Source: Merluccius polli
Taxonomy: Eukaryota > Chordata > Actinopteri > Gadiformes > Merlucciidae
Length of the DNA: 64,000 nt
Direction: 5' to 3'
Assembly: GCA_030340625.1 (NCBI GenBank)
Contig: JAOPHQ010002008.1
Span: 56,001 to 120,000, forward strand
Both the position numbers and the translations under genes were made by a program. The notes below the pieces were generated by a model. That model saw nothing but the letters and a program-made list of their open reading frames with translations. It had not been told where the DNA came from and ran no database searches. Shown here one piece after another: positions 52,292 to 62,975 of this stretch. How positions within the stretch are numbered: position 1 is the first letter of the stretch; each line of letters starts with the position of its first letter.

Positions 52292-53721
52292 AGACTTAAG
52301 AGCAAGATCAGAGAAAGTGAAAGCTGATAATGCTGGGCTGAAGAACATGTACTGAGGAATGAGTGGAGGAGGGTGGAGAGGCTTGCGTGCACAAGTGCCC
52401 GAGCATGATAGTGATGAAGAATTGACACAATGGGGGGGGGTATGGTTGGATGAAGAGAGGAAGGAACGAATGAAGAATGAAGAAAGAAGGTAAGCGAGAC
52501 GGGAGGAATAAAGTGAGGCATATCGTACCGCAGTGCATATGGAAGTACCTATAGGTAGCACGACACGGGCATTAGCAAAAGGTGGGGATAATGTAGTGGC
52601 AGAAATACTGCAGGAGGAAAAGGACAAAGGGGTCGTTTAAGGATGTGAAGAGGAAGATGATGAACCGGAGGAGGAGGCGGAGCAGAGAGCAGTTAAATAA
52701 TTGGTAGGAGAGCGGACATGGTCTCCCTGGAGGGGTGTGTGTGTACGTGTGTGTGTCTGTGTGTGTGAGGGTGGGGCTCCTTCCTCCTCTGACAGCGTTT
52801 CCCACCTTAGCGTGTCTGCCAGCTCCCGTTTCCTCTGCCGAGTCAAACCCAGAGCTCCGGCTGGCAGGCTACGCTGCCAGCGTAGGAACAGCCGTGCGAG
52901 AGGCAGCCGCTGCTGACGAAAGTCTTACAGAAGAGCTGCAACAGCCGCCTCCCGAAAGTAAAATCTGTCCGGACCCAACCTGCGCCGCTGACAGATTTGT
53001 ATTTTTTTATTTATTTTTTTGCATACGTGCATGAATAAACTGCCTGCTGAATCGTTTTTTTTTTTTTTTTTTGCTTTTTCTTTTTTTGTTCACTGCACCT
53101 GGATTGTGTGTCTCTGTGTGTGCGTGTGTTTTTGTGTGCGTGCGTGCGTGCGTGCGTGCACACAAATATGTGTGGGTAACTCCTTCCTCTAGTTTTCTAA
53201 TTTCAATAAACTTTACATTCAGAGGAAGATGTGCTCAAATTTCTTATTATAAAAACACCCACGTTAATGAGACCGCCGAAGGACACAGAAATACTGGATG
53301 TGTTTAAACTTGTGAAGTCAAAGGAGAGAAAGAAAGGAAGAAAGATAGAGGACTAGCAGGAGGGAGGGAGGGAGGGATGGAGGGAGGGAGGAAACCTTTC
53401 ACTTACCCGTTCTGCATGGCAGTGGGATCGTACGTCAACGCCATGCCAGTCTGGAGAGGAGGGAAAGAGCAAAAGGAAAAAATATATATTATTTTGTGCA
53501 AATGCGCTCGCATCCACCCATATAAATTAGCAATGCACAAAAAGCTTACATTAACATTTTGGAAAGCAATTATTTACCTTACATTGCCTTTCCTAGTGTG
53601 TTTGAGTTGTAGTTAGTTCATCTAAATAGTGTTTGTTTAAATCACTATGTGCTACACTCCCCAGGACCTGTAATCTCCACAAATGCTCCTTAAAGACAGG
53701 AACAGACAGAGACAATGTCTA

Positions 53722-53809
<88 letters not shown>

Positions 53810-55000
53810 ATTGGTATCTGTGATGCATTGCTCATCACAAAGGATTGTATGCTAAACCCAACAAAACATCCTTAGGACTATTGTTAGCAACAGAATGAAT
53901 TAGCCGGCATGTGCAATCAGAATACATCCTTATATCCTATAGCCATCTTTATAAGTGAGCGGGTAACAGAGGAAACGTTGTCATTAAATGCCAGTACCAT
54001 TCCTCAAGGAAACACTTTTGAGTATTTTTTTTTGCCCTTCTATTTTTCTTGCTCCTTTTTTTCTCCTTCTCTGTCAGTCACACTTTGTCTCTGTTTTTCA
54101 TTTATTTCCCTGGAATACATGGAGCACTTTAGTGATTATAAGTGTCTCTTAGTCCACTGTATATATAATTCCTATACTTTTCCCCCCCGATTGCTTTGCT
54201 CTCGACATTAGTCAGCTCTTTACAGTTACGCGCGTTCACATTCCTCCATTTTCCAAAATGTCAGTCGAGTTGAAAATTGTTCCCAATCGATTAAAATCCA
54301 AGCTCAATTCAAATGTGTACGTTCAAGGAACTGTTATTTCGACTGTTCAACGTGAATACTACCAGTCAAAAAATGACAGGCATTTACATAGAGTCATAGA
54401 TCCTCTGTCTCTTGGTGTCGATCACAGCACCATGTGAAGTGATATGAAAACACCTATAGGCCTTACGCAGCAAGGAGTCACCTCTTTGACAAAACAGTGG
54501 ATTCAAATAGTTTTCCACACTTTGCTCTGCGTAGCTCATTATTCCCAGCTTACAGGTCGGTAACTCTCGCACACCATCTGGGAACAGTCCACTAAGTGTT
54601 CGCTAAGCGATTTGGTGTCAAATCTTGACACCTTTATTCATTTCTTCGCTATGTTAAGTTTTGTTCTTTCGTTTAAAAAATGTATTTTCACTCATTTTCT
54701 CCCGCAGATGAAATGGATTTAAAGAGAAAATCCCCATGTGGATTGAAGGTGGGTATTATTATTATAGACACTTTAGACATTTCGTGGAATCATGGTTACA
54801 ATGATTTAAAAATAAATAAAATAGAGGTAGCTGCTGTGGAAGGCAGGTTTAGCATATTATAAATGATGTGTATGAAATGAGGCAATCCAAATGAATTTGC
54901 CTCGCCTTTTCTGGCTGCTGCGTAATTGGCAACAGAGTCCCATAGTGTAACTACATGTGTTAACTATTCTACCACCTGTGCCACCACCAAAGTGTCTGTG

Positions 55001-55058
<58 letters not shown>

Positions 55059-55250
55059 GAGTGAGAGTGCATGTGTGTAAATTTATCTTTCATGTTTGTT
55101 CCCACCGTTACATAGGTCTGCCTGTGTGAGTGAGTAGATAAGTGAGATAATGAATGTACGTTTACAGGGTTCCCAAGTTGCAAGAACTCATTTCCGGGAG
55201 CCCCCAACGGGGGGGGGGGGGGGGGTGCTAGCGGAGATTTTTGCTGAGCG

Positions 55251-55281
<31 letters not shown>

Positions 55282-56231
55282 TGCTAGCGGAGATGTTTGT
55301 AGAGCGGGGGTGGGGTGGGGGGGGGGGGGGGGTGCTAGCGGAGATTTTTGCTGAGCGGGAGGGGGGGGGGGGGGGGGTGCTAGCGGAGATTTTTGTTGAG
55401 CGGGAGGGGGGGGGGGGGGGGTGCTAGCGGAAGATTTTTGCTGAGCGGGAGGGGGGGGGGGGGGGGGGTGCTAGCGGAGATTTTTGCTGAGCGGGAGGGG
55501 GGGGGGGGGGGGGTGCTAGCGGAGATTTTTGTTGAGCGGGAGGGGGGGGGGGGGGGGTGCTAGCGGAGATTTTTGCTGAGCGGGAGGGGGGGGGGGGGGG
55601 GTGCTAGCGGAGATTTTTGCTGAGCGGGAGGGGGGGGGGGGGGGGGTGCTAGCGGAGATTTTTGTTGAGCGGGAGGGGGGGGGGGGGGGGGTGCTAGCGG
55701 AGATTTTTGTTGAGCGGGGGGGGGGCGAGCGGATCGAGGCGCTAGCGGATCGAGGCGCTAGTAGATCGCGGGGCTAGCGGAGGGGCCCCTAGGCTGCAGC
55801 CATATCTAGCCTGTGCGTTAGTCCGGCCCTGTCGACGGGGGGGGGGGGGGGGGGGGGTGTTGCGCGATTGTCAACGGGGGGGGGTGCGCGATTGTCTTCG
55901 CGGGGAGGAGGGGCGCGCACTCACAACAGACCCCGGACCGACGATCGACGGTGGCGGGGCGGGGGGGGGGGGGGGGGATTTCCGGGAGATTGTACATGAT
56001 TTGCTTGCATCAGGGAGACGCTATTGATTTGCGGGAGACTCCCGGAACTTCCGGGAGACTTGGGATGTCTGCGTTTACCTTGTCACTATGTTTTACATCC
56101 TCGCATGAATGGGTAAGTAGTGAGTGGATGTGTCCTATATTTGGAAGCTAGAGTGAACATGCTTCTGTCTGTGAGATCACAGATGTGTGTTTATGTCTGT
56201 GCCTGAATGTCGATGTGTGTGTCCGTGAATG

Positions 56232-56273
<42 letters not shown>

Positions 56274-57510
56274 TGTGTGTGACTGAATATGTGTGTAGGT
56301 GTGTGTGTGTGCATGTGTGTGTGACCATGAGTCTGGCCATCCCATGGCCAGACTCATTTAGTGAGAGATTAGGTCCGGCTGACTGGGTAAGAGAGGACGA
56401 GGAGGTAAGGGGGGGGGGGGGGGGGCTCACTCCTCCCAGCGCCCCCATGGCCAAATGTCTCAATCAGCCAGCCTGAAGACCTGGCCTCCATATGCATACA
56501 CCCCCCCCCTCTCCCATCCCACCAACTCCTGCTTCTCCACTACAAGGCCACACAGAGCGTGTTATGTTTTGTCTTGGCTCCAAGACAAAACATAAACAAA
56601 AGTTAAAGGATGATTCATTTCACAGACTGCCTCACAATCGTGATTGATCTTTTTAAAAGTCATTAAGTATTTACTTTTGTCTCATAATTTCATCTTGCTT
56701 AAACCTTTGTTTCTGCATAGTTTTGTTTTTTGGCTACCATAATTGAGAGCATGTTAAGAGGGTGTGATTAACGGCTCAACAAATAAAAACCAACTGACAG
56801 ATCGACAACGAGTAAAAGACAGGTCAAATGGTGTCTGTCTGTGAGTCAGTCCGTCATACATTAGATACTGTTTGGCCAGCAGTTAGCTATAGTTAGCTAA
56901 TGGCTTCCCCCCCCCCAACACTTACAGCTCTTCATGTATAGGCTACTCAGGATTATGATAAACAAAATCTATTTATTGTCAGAAAGACCGTCTATCAGAT
57001 CATGTCCACATACACACATCATATTGTGTTGCAATCTATGAGCTTCCATTCTATTAACATAACACATTTAATCATAATGTGAATGATTGGAAATCTAAAA
57101 TTAACATGAAAGCAGCTGTAAACATCATTATCTAAATGAGAGTGTACATGAAGTACATATTTCGAAACTATTATATGACTAAAGCAAAACCAATTAAATA
57201 TTGGACGTCATTATGTGCAATGGGATATTGTGGAATACTGTAGTTTCTGTAACGATGCAAAACATTAATTTGGTAAAATAAAGAATGTTTAGATGTTATT
57301 CTTTAGGCATATAGAGTATCAATTACACAGACAGACAGCTAGCCAGCCAGCCAGCCAGCCAGCCAGACAATTCCCTTGCCCTCTCTGTGTATTTAAAGCT
57401 CACCTCTCCGTCCCGGGCCCATGATCGGCCATTTTGAGGGTACTTGATCTGGGTCTGCCTCTTCTTCTGGCCTCCGTCAGCAAACTTACAAAGCAGTGGT
57501 TCTGCAGGGG
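37979..57510 (-). CDS. rbms3: RNA-binding motif single-stranded-interacting protein, RBMS3-like, last seven coding exons; 5' part outside window
   Basis: The gene is partial. In coding order: 57510-57404, 53450-53407, 47306-47210, 45524-45474, 40816-40700, 39113-39027, 38104-37979 (629 nt, TGA stop at 37981-37979). All have AG/GT borders and compatible phases. The family binds A/U-rich single-stranded RNA or DNA through two RRMs. Here only the end of RRM2 is seen (LLCKFADGGQKKRQ), followed by the low-complexity C-terminal region: MALTYDPTAMQNG, SISTNRMIAQTSITPF, STSWMPHQQYVMQPT, GAVITPT, QMSHLSLGTSGTYM, MQGTYIPQYT, SPQTAPPSSQD and TYQQTK. The IPQYT...AISMEGMVTEASPQT stretch resembles RBMS3 (SIEGVVADTSPQTV) and not RBMS1, whose C-terminus is shorter. 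RRM1 and the start of RRM2 should lie past the right edge or in the unsampled 5' part. Confidence 0.9.
38728..39000. repeat. Dispersed repeat B copy 2 (rbms3 last intron)
   Basis: Same family as 26508-26775. It ends about 27 bp from the splice donor of the rbms3 exon 39027-39113, so the repeat lies directly against that exon. Confidence 0.75.
39027..39113 (-). CDS. rbms3: rbms3 exon (YMAAAAAAPMQGTYIPQYT...)
   Basis: The exon has 29 codons with acceptor TGTGCAG and donor GAG|GTAAGA. It encodes a six-alanine run, then PMQGTYIPQYTAVPATAISM. The alanine tract is longer than I recall in mammals and could vary in length. Confidence 0.93.
39210..39310. repeat. (TA)n then (GA)n
   Basis: (TA)n at about 39208-39242 and (GA)n at 39284-39310, in the rbms3 intron next to dispersed repeat copy 2. 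Confidence 0.95.
39325..39435. repeat. Dispersed repeat copy 2 (same family as 12533-12676)
   Basis: It shares GATTGATTAGACTCTAGGGC, GGTGCATGAGCAGTCATGGC and the CACCCAGGATAAACCAGATA block with the copy at 12533. It is shorter at the left, and is flanked by (GA)n runs at 39284-39310 and 39436-39481. Confidence 0.75.
40700..40816 (-). CDS. rbms3: rbms3 exon (GAVITPT...SLGTSGT)
   Basis: The exon has 39 codons with donor ACC|GTGAGT. It contains GAVITPT, LMAPLNQQMSHLSLGTSGT. On the minus strand the acceptor CGCAG comes directly after a (CT)20 microsatellite (40860-40821), which forms its polypyrimidine tract. Confidence 0.94.
40821..40861. repeat. (GA)20 microsatellite at an rbms3 splice acceptor
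   Basis: Read on the rbms3 strand this is (CT)20 ending directly before CGCAG|GGT, so it serves as the polypyrimidine tract of the exon 40816-40700. Confidence 0.95.
41855..41910 (+). repeat. (CA)n microsatellite
   Basis: Pure CA run of about 28 units in an rbms3 intron. Confidence 0.97.
42188..42549. repeat. Cluster of C-runs, (GT)n, G-runs and (GA)n
   Basis: C-runs at 42189-42209 and 42339-42360, GT/G-run at 42442-42472, (GA)n 42499-42528 followed by about 20 G to 42549. Simple repeats cluster within 360 bp. Confidence 0.95.
42754..43021 (-). mobile_element. Solo-LTR-like element, 268 bp, with 5-bp target duplication
   Basis: It begins TGTCACGG and ends CGTTACA (TG...CA termini). CTTGC stands immediately outside both ends (42749-42753 and 43022-43026), an exact 5-bp duplication. 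The sequence is homologous to the split copy at 62837-63810 in the opposite direction. No internal coding region is attached, so a solo LTR is the simplest reading. Confidence 0.8.
43303..43389. repeat. (CCCT)n, (CCT)n and C-run
   Basis: CCCT units at 43303-43338 pass into CCT units and then a run of over 30 C to 43389. Purine-rich on the rbms3 sense strand. Confidence 0.95.
43820..43860. repeat. 40-bp segment repeated at 59305-59346 (copy 1)
   Basis: CCACATTATTCTTTTCTATG followed by CTTTCTCCCCCCTC is shared nearly base for base with 59310-59346. A CT-rich run follows in both. Confidence 0.8.
44925..44990. repeat. Possible SINE tail remnant
   Basis: TTAGTCACTCTGGATAAAGTGT resembles the fish SINE tail GTCGCTTTGGATAAAAGCGT. 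No tRNA-like head was found nearby. Confidence 0.35.
45474..45524 (-). CDS. rbms3: rbms3 exon (VQSTSWMPHQQYVMQPT)
   Basis: The exon has 17 codons with acceptor TTCTTCTCAG and donor ACT|GTAAGT. The SWMPHQQYVMQPT motif fits RBMS3. This region is alternatively spliced in some vertebrate family members, so inclusion may vary. Confidence 0.93.
46309..46480 (+). mobile_element. tRNA-derived SINE, degenerate
   Basis: It has a tRNA-like head with a B-box-like GGTTTGATCCA (46367-46377), followed by CCTTGCGCAGCGATGCCTAA-like body text, and the tail GAGTTGCTTCGGATAAAAGC. Order and tail fit the common teleost tRNA-SINE design. Confidence 0.65.
47210..47306 (-). CDS. rbms3: rbms3 exon (FYSSPYSISTNRM...)
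   Basis: The acceptor CAATAG (minus strand) follows a run of about ten C; the donor is CAG|GTGAGT. The exon has one base plus 32 codons: FYSSPYSISTNRMIAQTSIT then PFIAASPVSTYQ, nearly identical to mammalian RBMS3. Confidence 0.95.
48166..48236 (+). repeat. (GT)n followed by (GA)n
   Basis: GT run to 48207 and GA-rich run to 48236 in an rbms3 intron. Confidence 0.95.
49095..49300 (+). mobile_element. tRNA-derived SINE with (TAA)n insertion
   Basis: It has a B-box-like GGTTCAAACCC (49152-49162), CCTTGAGCAAGATGCCCAAC body motif, an AT-rich triplet run (49223-49258), and the tail GTAAGTCGCATTGGATAAAA with GCGTCTGCTAA. This is the best preserved SINE of the window. Confidence 0.8.
50391..50752. 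repeat. (GA)n, then (GT)n and (ATGC)n
   Basis: GA-rich 50391-50433; GT-rich 50664-50718 and a run of CATG/ATGC tetramers at 50719-50746. Confidence 0.9.
51236..51448 (+). repeat. Long interrupted (GA)n tract
   Basis: More than 200 bp of GAGA with CAGA and GCGA variants. On the rbms3 sense strand this is a polypyrimidine tract. Confidence 0.95.
52248..52288. repeat. (GA)n microsatellite
   Basis: Pure GA run of about 20 units in an rbms3 intron. Confidence 0.95.
53407..53450 (-). CDS. rbms3: rbms3 short exon (TGMALTYDPTAMQNG)
   Basis: This 44-nt exon has acceptor TCTCCAG and donor GG|GTAAGT. It encodes TGMALTYDPTAMQN and two bases of a Gly codon completed by the next exon, matching the family's MALTYDPT motif. 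Confidence 0.93.
53731..53808 (+). repeat. (GT)n microsatellite
   Basis: Pure GT run of about 39 units, about 280 bp from the short rbms3 exon. Confidence 0.97.
55004..55054. repeat. (TA)n microsatellite
   Basis: Pure TA run of about 25 units, about 150 bp left of the G-run minisatellite. Confidence 0.97.
55208..55740 (+). repeat. G-run minisatellite, about 11 units of 44-54 bp
   Basis: Each unit reads GTGCTAGCGGAGATTTTT, then G(C/T)TGAGCGGGA, then a run of about 14 to 30 G. Units start near 55225, 55281, 55332, 55377, 55421, 55468, 55513, 55557, 55601, 55646 and 55691. The G-runs differ in length between units while the rest is almost invariant. It lies in an rbms3 intron with G on the non-template strand of the opposite sense. 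Confidence 0.95.
55741..55990 (+). repeat. G-rich, CpG-rich flank of the minisatellite
   Basis: Degenerate CTAGCGGATCGAGG units, then GTCGACGGGG, GCGCGATTGTCAACGGGGG and further G-runs to 55978. The GCGATTGTCAACGGGG part is related to 33610-33690. Confidence 0.8.
56238..56330 (+). repeat. (GT)n tract
   Basis: Interrupted GT run in an rbms3 intron. Confidence 0.95.
57404..57510 (-). CDS. rbms3: rbms3 exon: end of RRM2 and linker
   Basis: On the minus strand, ATCCCCACAG is the acceptor and GAG|GTGAGC the donor. The exon has two bases of a split codon plus 35 codons, containing EPLLCKFADGGQKKRQ, then IKYPQNGRSWARDGE. LLCKFADGGQKKR is the last beta-strand block of the second RRM in RBMS proteins. 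Confidence 0.94.
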
Positions 57511-59304
57511 CTGTGGGGATATATATAGAGAGAGAGAGAATGGAGAGATGAGTTCTATAAATGTTGATTACCTGCCGTAGGTGTATGTGTATTTTAGGCG
57601 TTAATTATCTTGGCTTCAGTGCATTCAATAAAGCTTATGAAATGATATGCAAGTCATGGAAATAATGCAAGGAAGTACGATGAAACAGAATAAACATAGC
57701 AAAAAGAAATATGAAGATAAAGATGAGTGAAAGAGTGGCGGGTGGAGAGAAGCAGAAAGGGCGAGAAAAAAAAAGTGCAGAAGTTTCCACATGAGGAGCA
57801 TCGCCATTGTTCGCGATCCAATTCATACTCGCTGTCGCCTCGACACAAAGCGAGCAGACCTGAATGAACTAAACTACATTTTGACCTTGAACCCGATTTA
57901 AGGCTTCATCATTTCCATCAGCTCCGCTACACCAGCGTTATCACTTCATCTCCACGGCTGCTTCCACCAGAACTCGGCAAAACACACCTCGAGAAGGGGA
58001 ACAAAGCTACTGGCGAGACATCAAAGCAGAGGAGGGAGGCAGGAAGGTAAAAAAAGACGTTCACGCAACGTGAGCAGAGCGTACGCCTTTTCTGCAAAGA
58101 GAACATGCTTTCATTTCTGAGCCAGTCGAGAGTAGATTAGAAAAAACTTAAAGCAAAAAACTGATGTGAAACAGGATTCGCTAACCTGCTGTACAAGAGT
58201 TCAACAAACCCCAGTCTCGACACTGATGTTGGTTGATGGGATGGTTTCTGGCAGGATTCCCTGTTCTTTTCTTTTGTGTTTTTAAGCACTGAGCCTCATA
58301 AATGATTACACTGGGCACACACGATTTACCACATATTGCCTTTGGACTTGTTATAATTGGGTTATAGACGTGTTATAATTCATGACCATGAATGACGTCT
58401 TTTGAGTCATGACGCTGTTCCCATGAAATATCTCATGTGTACAGGAACAATCTCTCGAATCTGTCTTGTAAATGTAATATTGTATTAAAAGAAAGTACGA
58501 AATAAAATATTTAATATATTTTTTTGAATTTGATTAATTTTGCCACCTCCTGGGCTCTGTATAAAACAAGTTTGCCAATCAATTCATAAATGTTAGATTG
58601 TGAATTGATTTCAAGAACACCAATTATTTTCTATGGCACATAGGCCTATCTGTTGCATTACAACAGCAAACCTAATGTCTAACCTTGACACTAAGAAAAT
58701 GATGGTGATTAAATATATATACGTAAGCATGAAATTAAATCAATTACTAACATTAAATAATAGATGTGAATTCAAATGAATCTTTCAATGTACAAAAAGT
58801 ACAAATGATTTCTATCATTATTGATAATATGGACTATCTATTCCTCGTACTGTTTGAATCAAATTATCCTCTTTATAGAGGCCAACGTTTTAACATAAAG
58901 TCTGTGTATAATTGTACAAAATTGGGCAGTAGTATGTACCAGTAGAAACTATGTTTTTCTTTATCAAAAGGGATATAAGTGGATTTAAAAATATGTGTAT
59001 TTACTCAAGAAAGAGGTGACTTTCATTCTTATTGGAATAAGTGAACACACATGTATATGGGTAGCATTACAGACTCCCAAGGTAGAAATACATCTCTATC
59101 TCTTGGGAGGGGGTGGTAGGCTTCAGCGGAGCAGCTGAAATCCTTTCCTGAGTGAACTTTAGAGTTACTTTGACCAGAGGAACAAAGCACCTTTGTGATC
59201 ATCGCAGGTCAAAGGATGAAACAAGAGATTTATCATTGATTTATCAACACTGAACTTTACCTATTCCCTCTTGCCTTGTCCAACTGTTGGACCTGTTGTT
59301 GCAC

Positions 59305-59391
59305 CTTTTCCGGCCACATTATTCTTTTCTATGCTTTCTCCCCCCTCTCTCTCCCTCCATCCCTCTCCTTCCCCCTTCCCTCTTCCTCTTC

Positions 59392-59447
<56 letters not shown>

Positions 59448-59460
59448 CTATCTCCCCCTC
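59305..59460. repeat. Segment shared with 43820-43860, then long CT tract (copy 2)
   Basis: Same 40-bp block as above, followed by CT-rich DNA with (CT)n at 59399-59438. Confidence 0.8.
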
Positions 59461-60320
59461 TCCCTCTCTCTCTGTTTGTTTTGGAAAAAATCCATTGAGA
59501 TAGTAAAAAATCTAAGTATATATAAGTCCCACACACGTCTTCCCTATCCATCTATGCAATATAGATACAGCATAAACGTTTAGATGAGAGAGAAAAAGAA
59601 GACGCATTACCATTAGCACAGTTATGAATTATGTTTTATGCATTTGTTTCAATAATCAAAAGAAACCACATATAATTCAATATAGATTCATAAAATAAAC
59701 AGTGCATGAGAGGGAGAGAGGGAGAGAGAGAGAGAGAGACAGAGAGAGAGACAGAGAGAGACAGAGGAAGAGAGAGGGAGATAGTTTAGAAATAAGCAAT
59801 CAAATTAAATAATAAGCATAGTTGTGCAGTTGTTCTGCACAAGTTAAAGCCTTTTGTTTAAATGCAAGCGTATGTGTTTCCTTAAGACCTCACACAGGAA
59901 AACTTGCAAAACAAGCATTTAATGTGAAAATGAGGATGGGCATGAACACACACAAAACACTTGGAAGACAACATCTATGCTGTATGTGGTTAATGGAAAC
60001 CCACAAGAGGAAAGACAGCTACATCAATGGCTGGCAGCTTGTTGTCAGTTTCCATCCCCAACTTCTCGGTCTGCTCTGTGAATGAGCAAACTGAGACACT
60101 GGCACTGGGACACAGTTGCTTGCTTTAGGGAAAGTGAGACAAAAAAGCGATGTCATACTTGAAAATATATTTCACTATTTTCTTTATCTTGTCTATTTTT
60201 TCCCTCGTGTCACAATAGATGTTGAGTCAGTGATATGACAAGGCTCAAAGGATATGTTATTTAGTATCGAGAGTAATGCTAATCCTAGGAAGTCGTCTCC
60301 AAAATGACAGTACACCAAAA

Positions 60321-60530
60321 ATCTTGACAAATCCTATTATGTCGAACCAAGTGAAAAATAACAGTCCATTATAAATAAATGAAATATAAATCTTGCCAAA
60401 ATCATATTATGTCGAACCAAGTCAAACATAACAGTCCATTACGAATAAATGAAATATAAATCTTGCCAAAATCATATTATGTCAAACCAAGTTAAAAACA
60501 ACAGCCCATTATGAATAAATTAAATATAAA
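60321..60530. repeat. Three tandem units of 69-70 bp
   Basis: Units start at 60321, 60390 and 60460. Each contains ATTATGTCGAACCAAGT (AACCAAGT in the third with a variant), ACAGTCCATTA and AATAAATGAAATATAAATC. Units 1 and 2 share more with each other than with unit 3 at a few bases. Confidence 0.9.
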
Positions 60531-61280
60531 ATAGCATTTATTTCATTTGCTAATGCTATCATGGTCCCAAATGTAAAAAAAGTAGGAAAAGTAAAAGTTC
60601 ACAACAGCTTGTTGAAAATAACACATAGGAAGCCATTGGCAGGTGGGCTGTTGGGTGTTGAAAAGCCATTCCTGTGACACACACACACACACACATACAT
60701 GCATACTCACATAGACACACAAACGTGCACACACACACACATACACACACACGCACACACACCAGAATTTATGCTCAAATGTGCATACGAAGCACAGTCC
60801 AAAGCACACAAACATTTGCACTCTCACCTCTAAACACTTCAATAAGAGTGGACAGTGTGCACACCAATGGAGACACACTGTACACATAACTGCACAAACA
60901 TGTCCACACACAGGCAACATAAAGCATGGTTACGGGCACACACACAAACACACACACTTATTTACAATATTTAGTTGGAGGATATTAGTTGGAGATGAGG
61001 ATGTGCTTCACAAATGATTCTGAAAAAAAATCGTAATGTTTTTATTTATTGTAACTATTTCTGTGCACAACTATGGTAAAACTCCTTGGGTGAAATGACG
61101 GCACATGAACTGTGTGGATAACAGACAACAAGAGGAGACAAATTCTGTTAGCTCAAAACATTTAAATATCTTATTATTGGAAAACCATTAGCATGTCTTG
61201 GAAGAGTAGGGCCCCTGAAAGGGAAACGATGAAATAACTCACTTTAAACAACCAGAACCTTTTTTATTTTATTTGTGCTT

Positions 61281-61288
61281 AGGTGTGT

Positions 61289-61335
<47 letters not shown>
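61281..61335 (+). repeat. (GT)n microsatellite
   Basis: Pure GT run apart from one TATG and one CATG interruption. Confidence 0.95.
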
Positions 61336-61336
<1 letters not shown>

Positions 61337-62975
61337 ATGTGTGTCTGTGTTAAATACGTGCATTTGTATTTGTGAATTTGAGTGAGACCAAGCTAACTGG
61401 ACAGAATTTTTCCAGGAAGTATAATTCCCTTGAAAATCAAGTGGAAACATTGTTGAATTAAAATGTAACTGTTTTCTCCCCCGTAGCTCTACACCTCCCA
61501 ACACTTGGAAATGCGGGAATCAATGAATATTCAAATTGGAAAACACCTCATGCTTTCTGGTTCACGTAAGCAGAGCAGACCAAATAACACTCACATGTGC
61601 GCCACAGTTTACAGTATTGATAGCGCACAGTTCAACCGTCAAGCGCAATGATGCGCCATTACATATTCTCCAAGAGTTGAAGTCATGCCTCCGAGGCCAG
61701 TCGACTGTGAGGATAAAACCCTATTGTTTTATTTTTTCCCACTGTGTTTTCAACACATTTGTCATGTCTCATATTATGTGGAAGCGCAAGCTCAATGGGT
61801 ACTAATTTGCTCGTATATATTCTTTAGCAAATGTCCCCAAAAATACTGTTGAAAAATGTTGAACTTTTTTTCTTTGAGAAAGAATTTACCAGACGCCATT
61901 TTCCAGCCGGGGCGGTATCTCATTAGAAGTGTTTATTAAATGAAGGGGACAACAAACTGTGCGGGTATCACCCCTGAGCTCCTTCAATGTCCCTGCGTTG
62001 TCACCGGGTACGGCTATTAATAACTACAGTGTGACTGCTGGCCAGGGAGGGTCAGACAGGACAAGACAAATAAACAGGCAGAGGGCATGGGCTGGCTATG
62101 GAATAGTAACCAGTCAATTAGGGGGCCCTGACACAGGGAGAGACAGAGAGCAAAGACACACAAAGACACAGAGGGGAGAAACACAATGAGACATAGAAAT
62201 GACAAATGGAAGGGAGAAATGGAGCGCACATAGACAGATTGGGACACACAGCTCAAAATGTAAAAAAAGAAAGAAACCGGCAACAGGAGAGAAAATGTGC
62301 CATTTGGAAGTCGGTTGTATGTGCCAAGTGTGTTGCGCACAATTATATATGGGTCTCAAAAGACCACTCACACACAATCGTCTCCATTTGTGTGTGTGTG
62401 TGTGTGTGTGCACACACGTGTGTGTGTGTGAGTTTAGGTGTGTATGTGTGTGTTTCTGTGATTACCAGAGAAGCAAATAAATAACTTATGTCTCTGAAAA
62501 TGATGAGGCATGCAAATACAGAATAATAAAGCAGCAGAAGACAAAGCAAGAGTACAAAGTGCAGCAGTGGTTTGAACATGAAATATAGACATACTCAATG
62601 AGCCTGTTTAATGGATCTGACCATTTCTGCGATCAATAAAATCTATCACTTGCTCCATAAATACTAACTGACTCACAGACTGACTACATAAATCTGAACC
62701 TTTCTACACTTTATACACAGATGTCCTGATGTGGTGCTGTGTAGCTCAATGGGTAGAGCATGGCATTAACACTGCCAGGGTTAGGGGTTCAATTCCACTT
62801 GGAGGGGCCACACATGTTGAAAATGGATGAACTTATTGTAACGATCCTGACTGAACCCCCCTCACTACCGTTTTTTCCTTTGTGTTGTTAGTTGTCACCT
62901 GTGTTTATTAGTCATTCTGGTCACCTGTGTTCCATGTATTTAAGTTCCCTGGTTTCTGCCCCAGGTTGTCGGTTC

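Larger units (their letters stand above)
57511..62733 (-). other. rbms3 intron upstream of the RRM2-end exon
   Basis: No further RRM exon was recognised on the minus strand. The stretch contains (CT)n 59399-59438, (GA)-rich 59709-59785, a three-unit tandem repeat at 60321-60530, CA-rich DNA 60678-60763, and (GT)n 61281-61335. The rest is AT-rich single-copy-looking DNA. Confidence 0.5.

Noticed and set aside
55208..55740. CRISPR-like array
   Set aside because: The regular repeats have homopolymer G spacers of the same kind, in a vertebrate genome: this is a minisatellite.
57511..62733. Further rbms3 RRM exons
   Set aside because: I looked on the minus strand for RRM2 blocks with splice borders and found none; the missing exons probably lie beyond the right edge.
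62734..62811. tRNA gene
   Set aside because: A and B boxes are present, but the sequence does not close a proper acceptor stem and continues into a SINE body, so it is a retroposon head.
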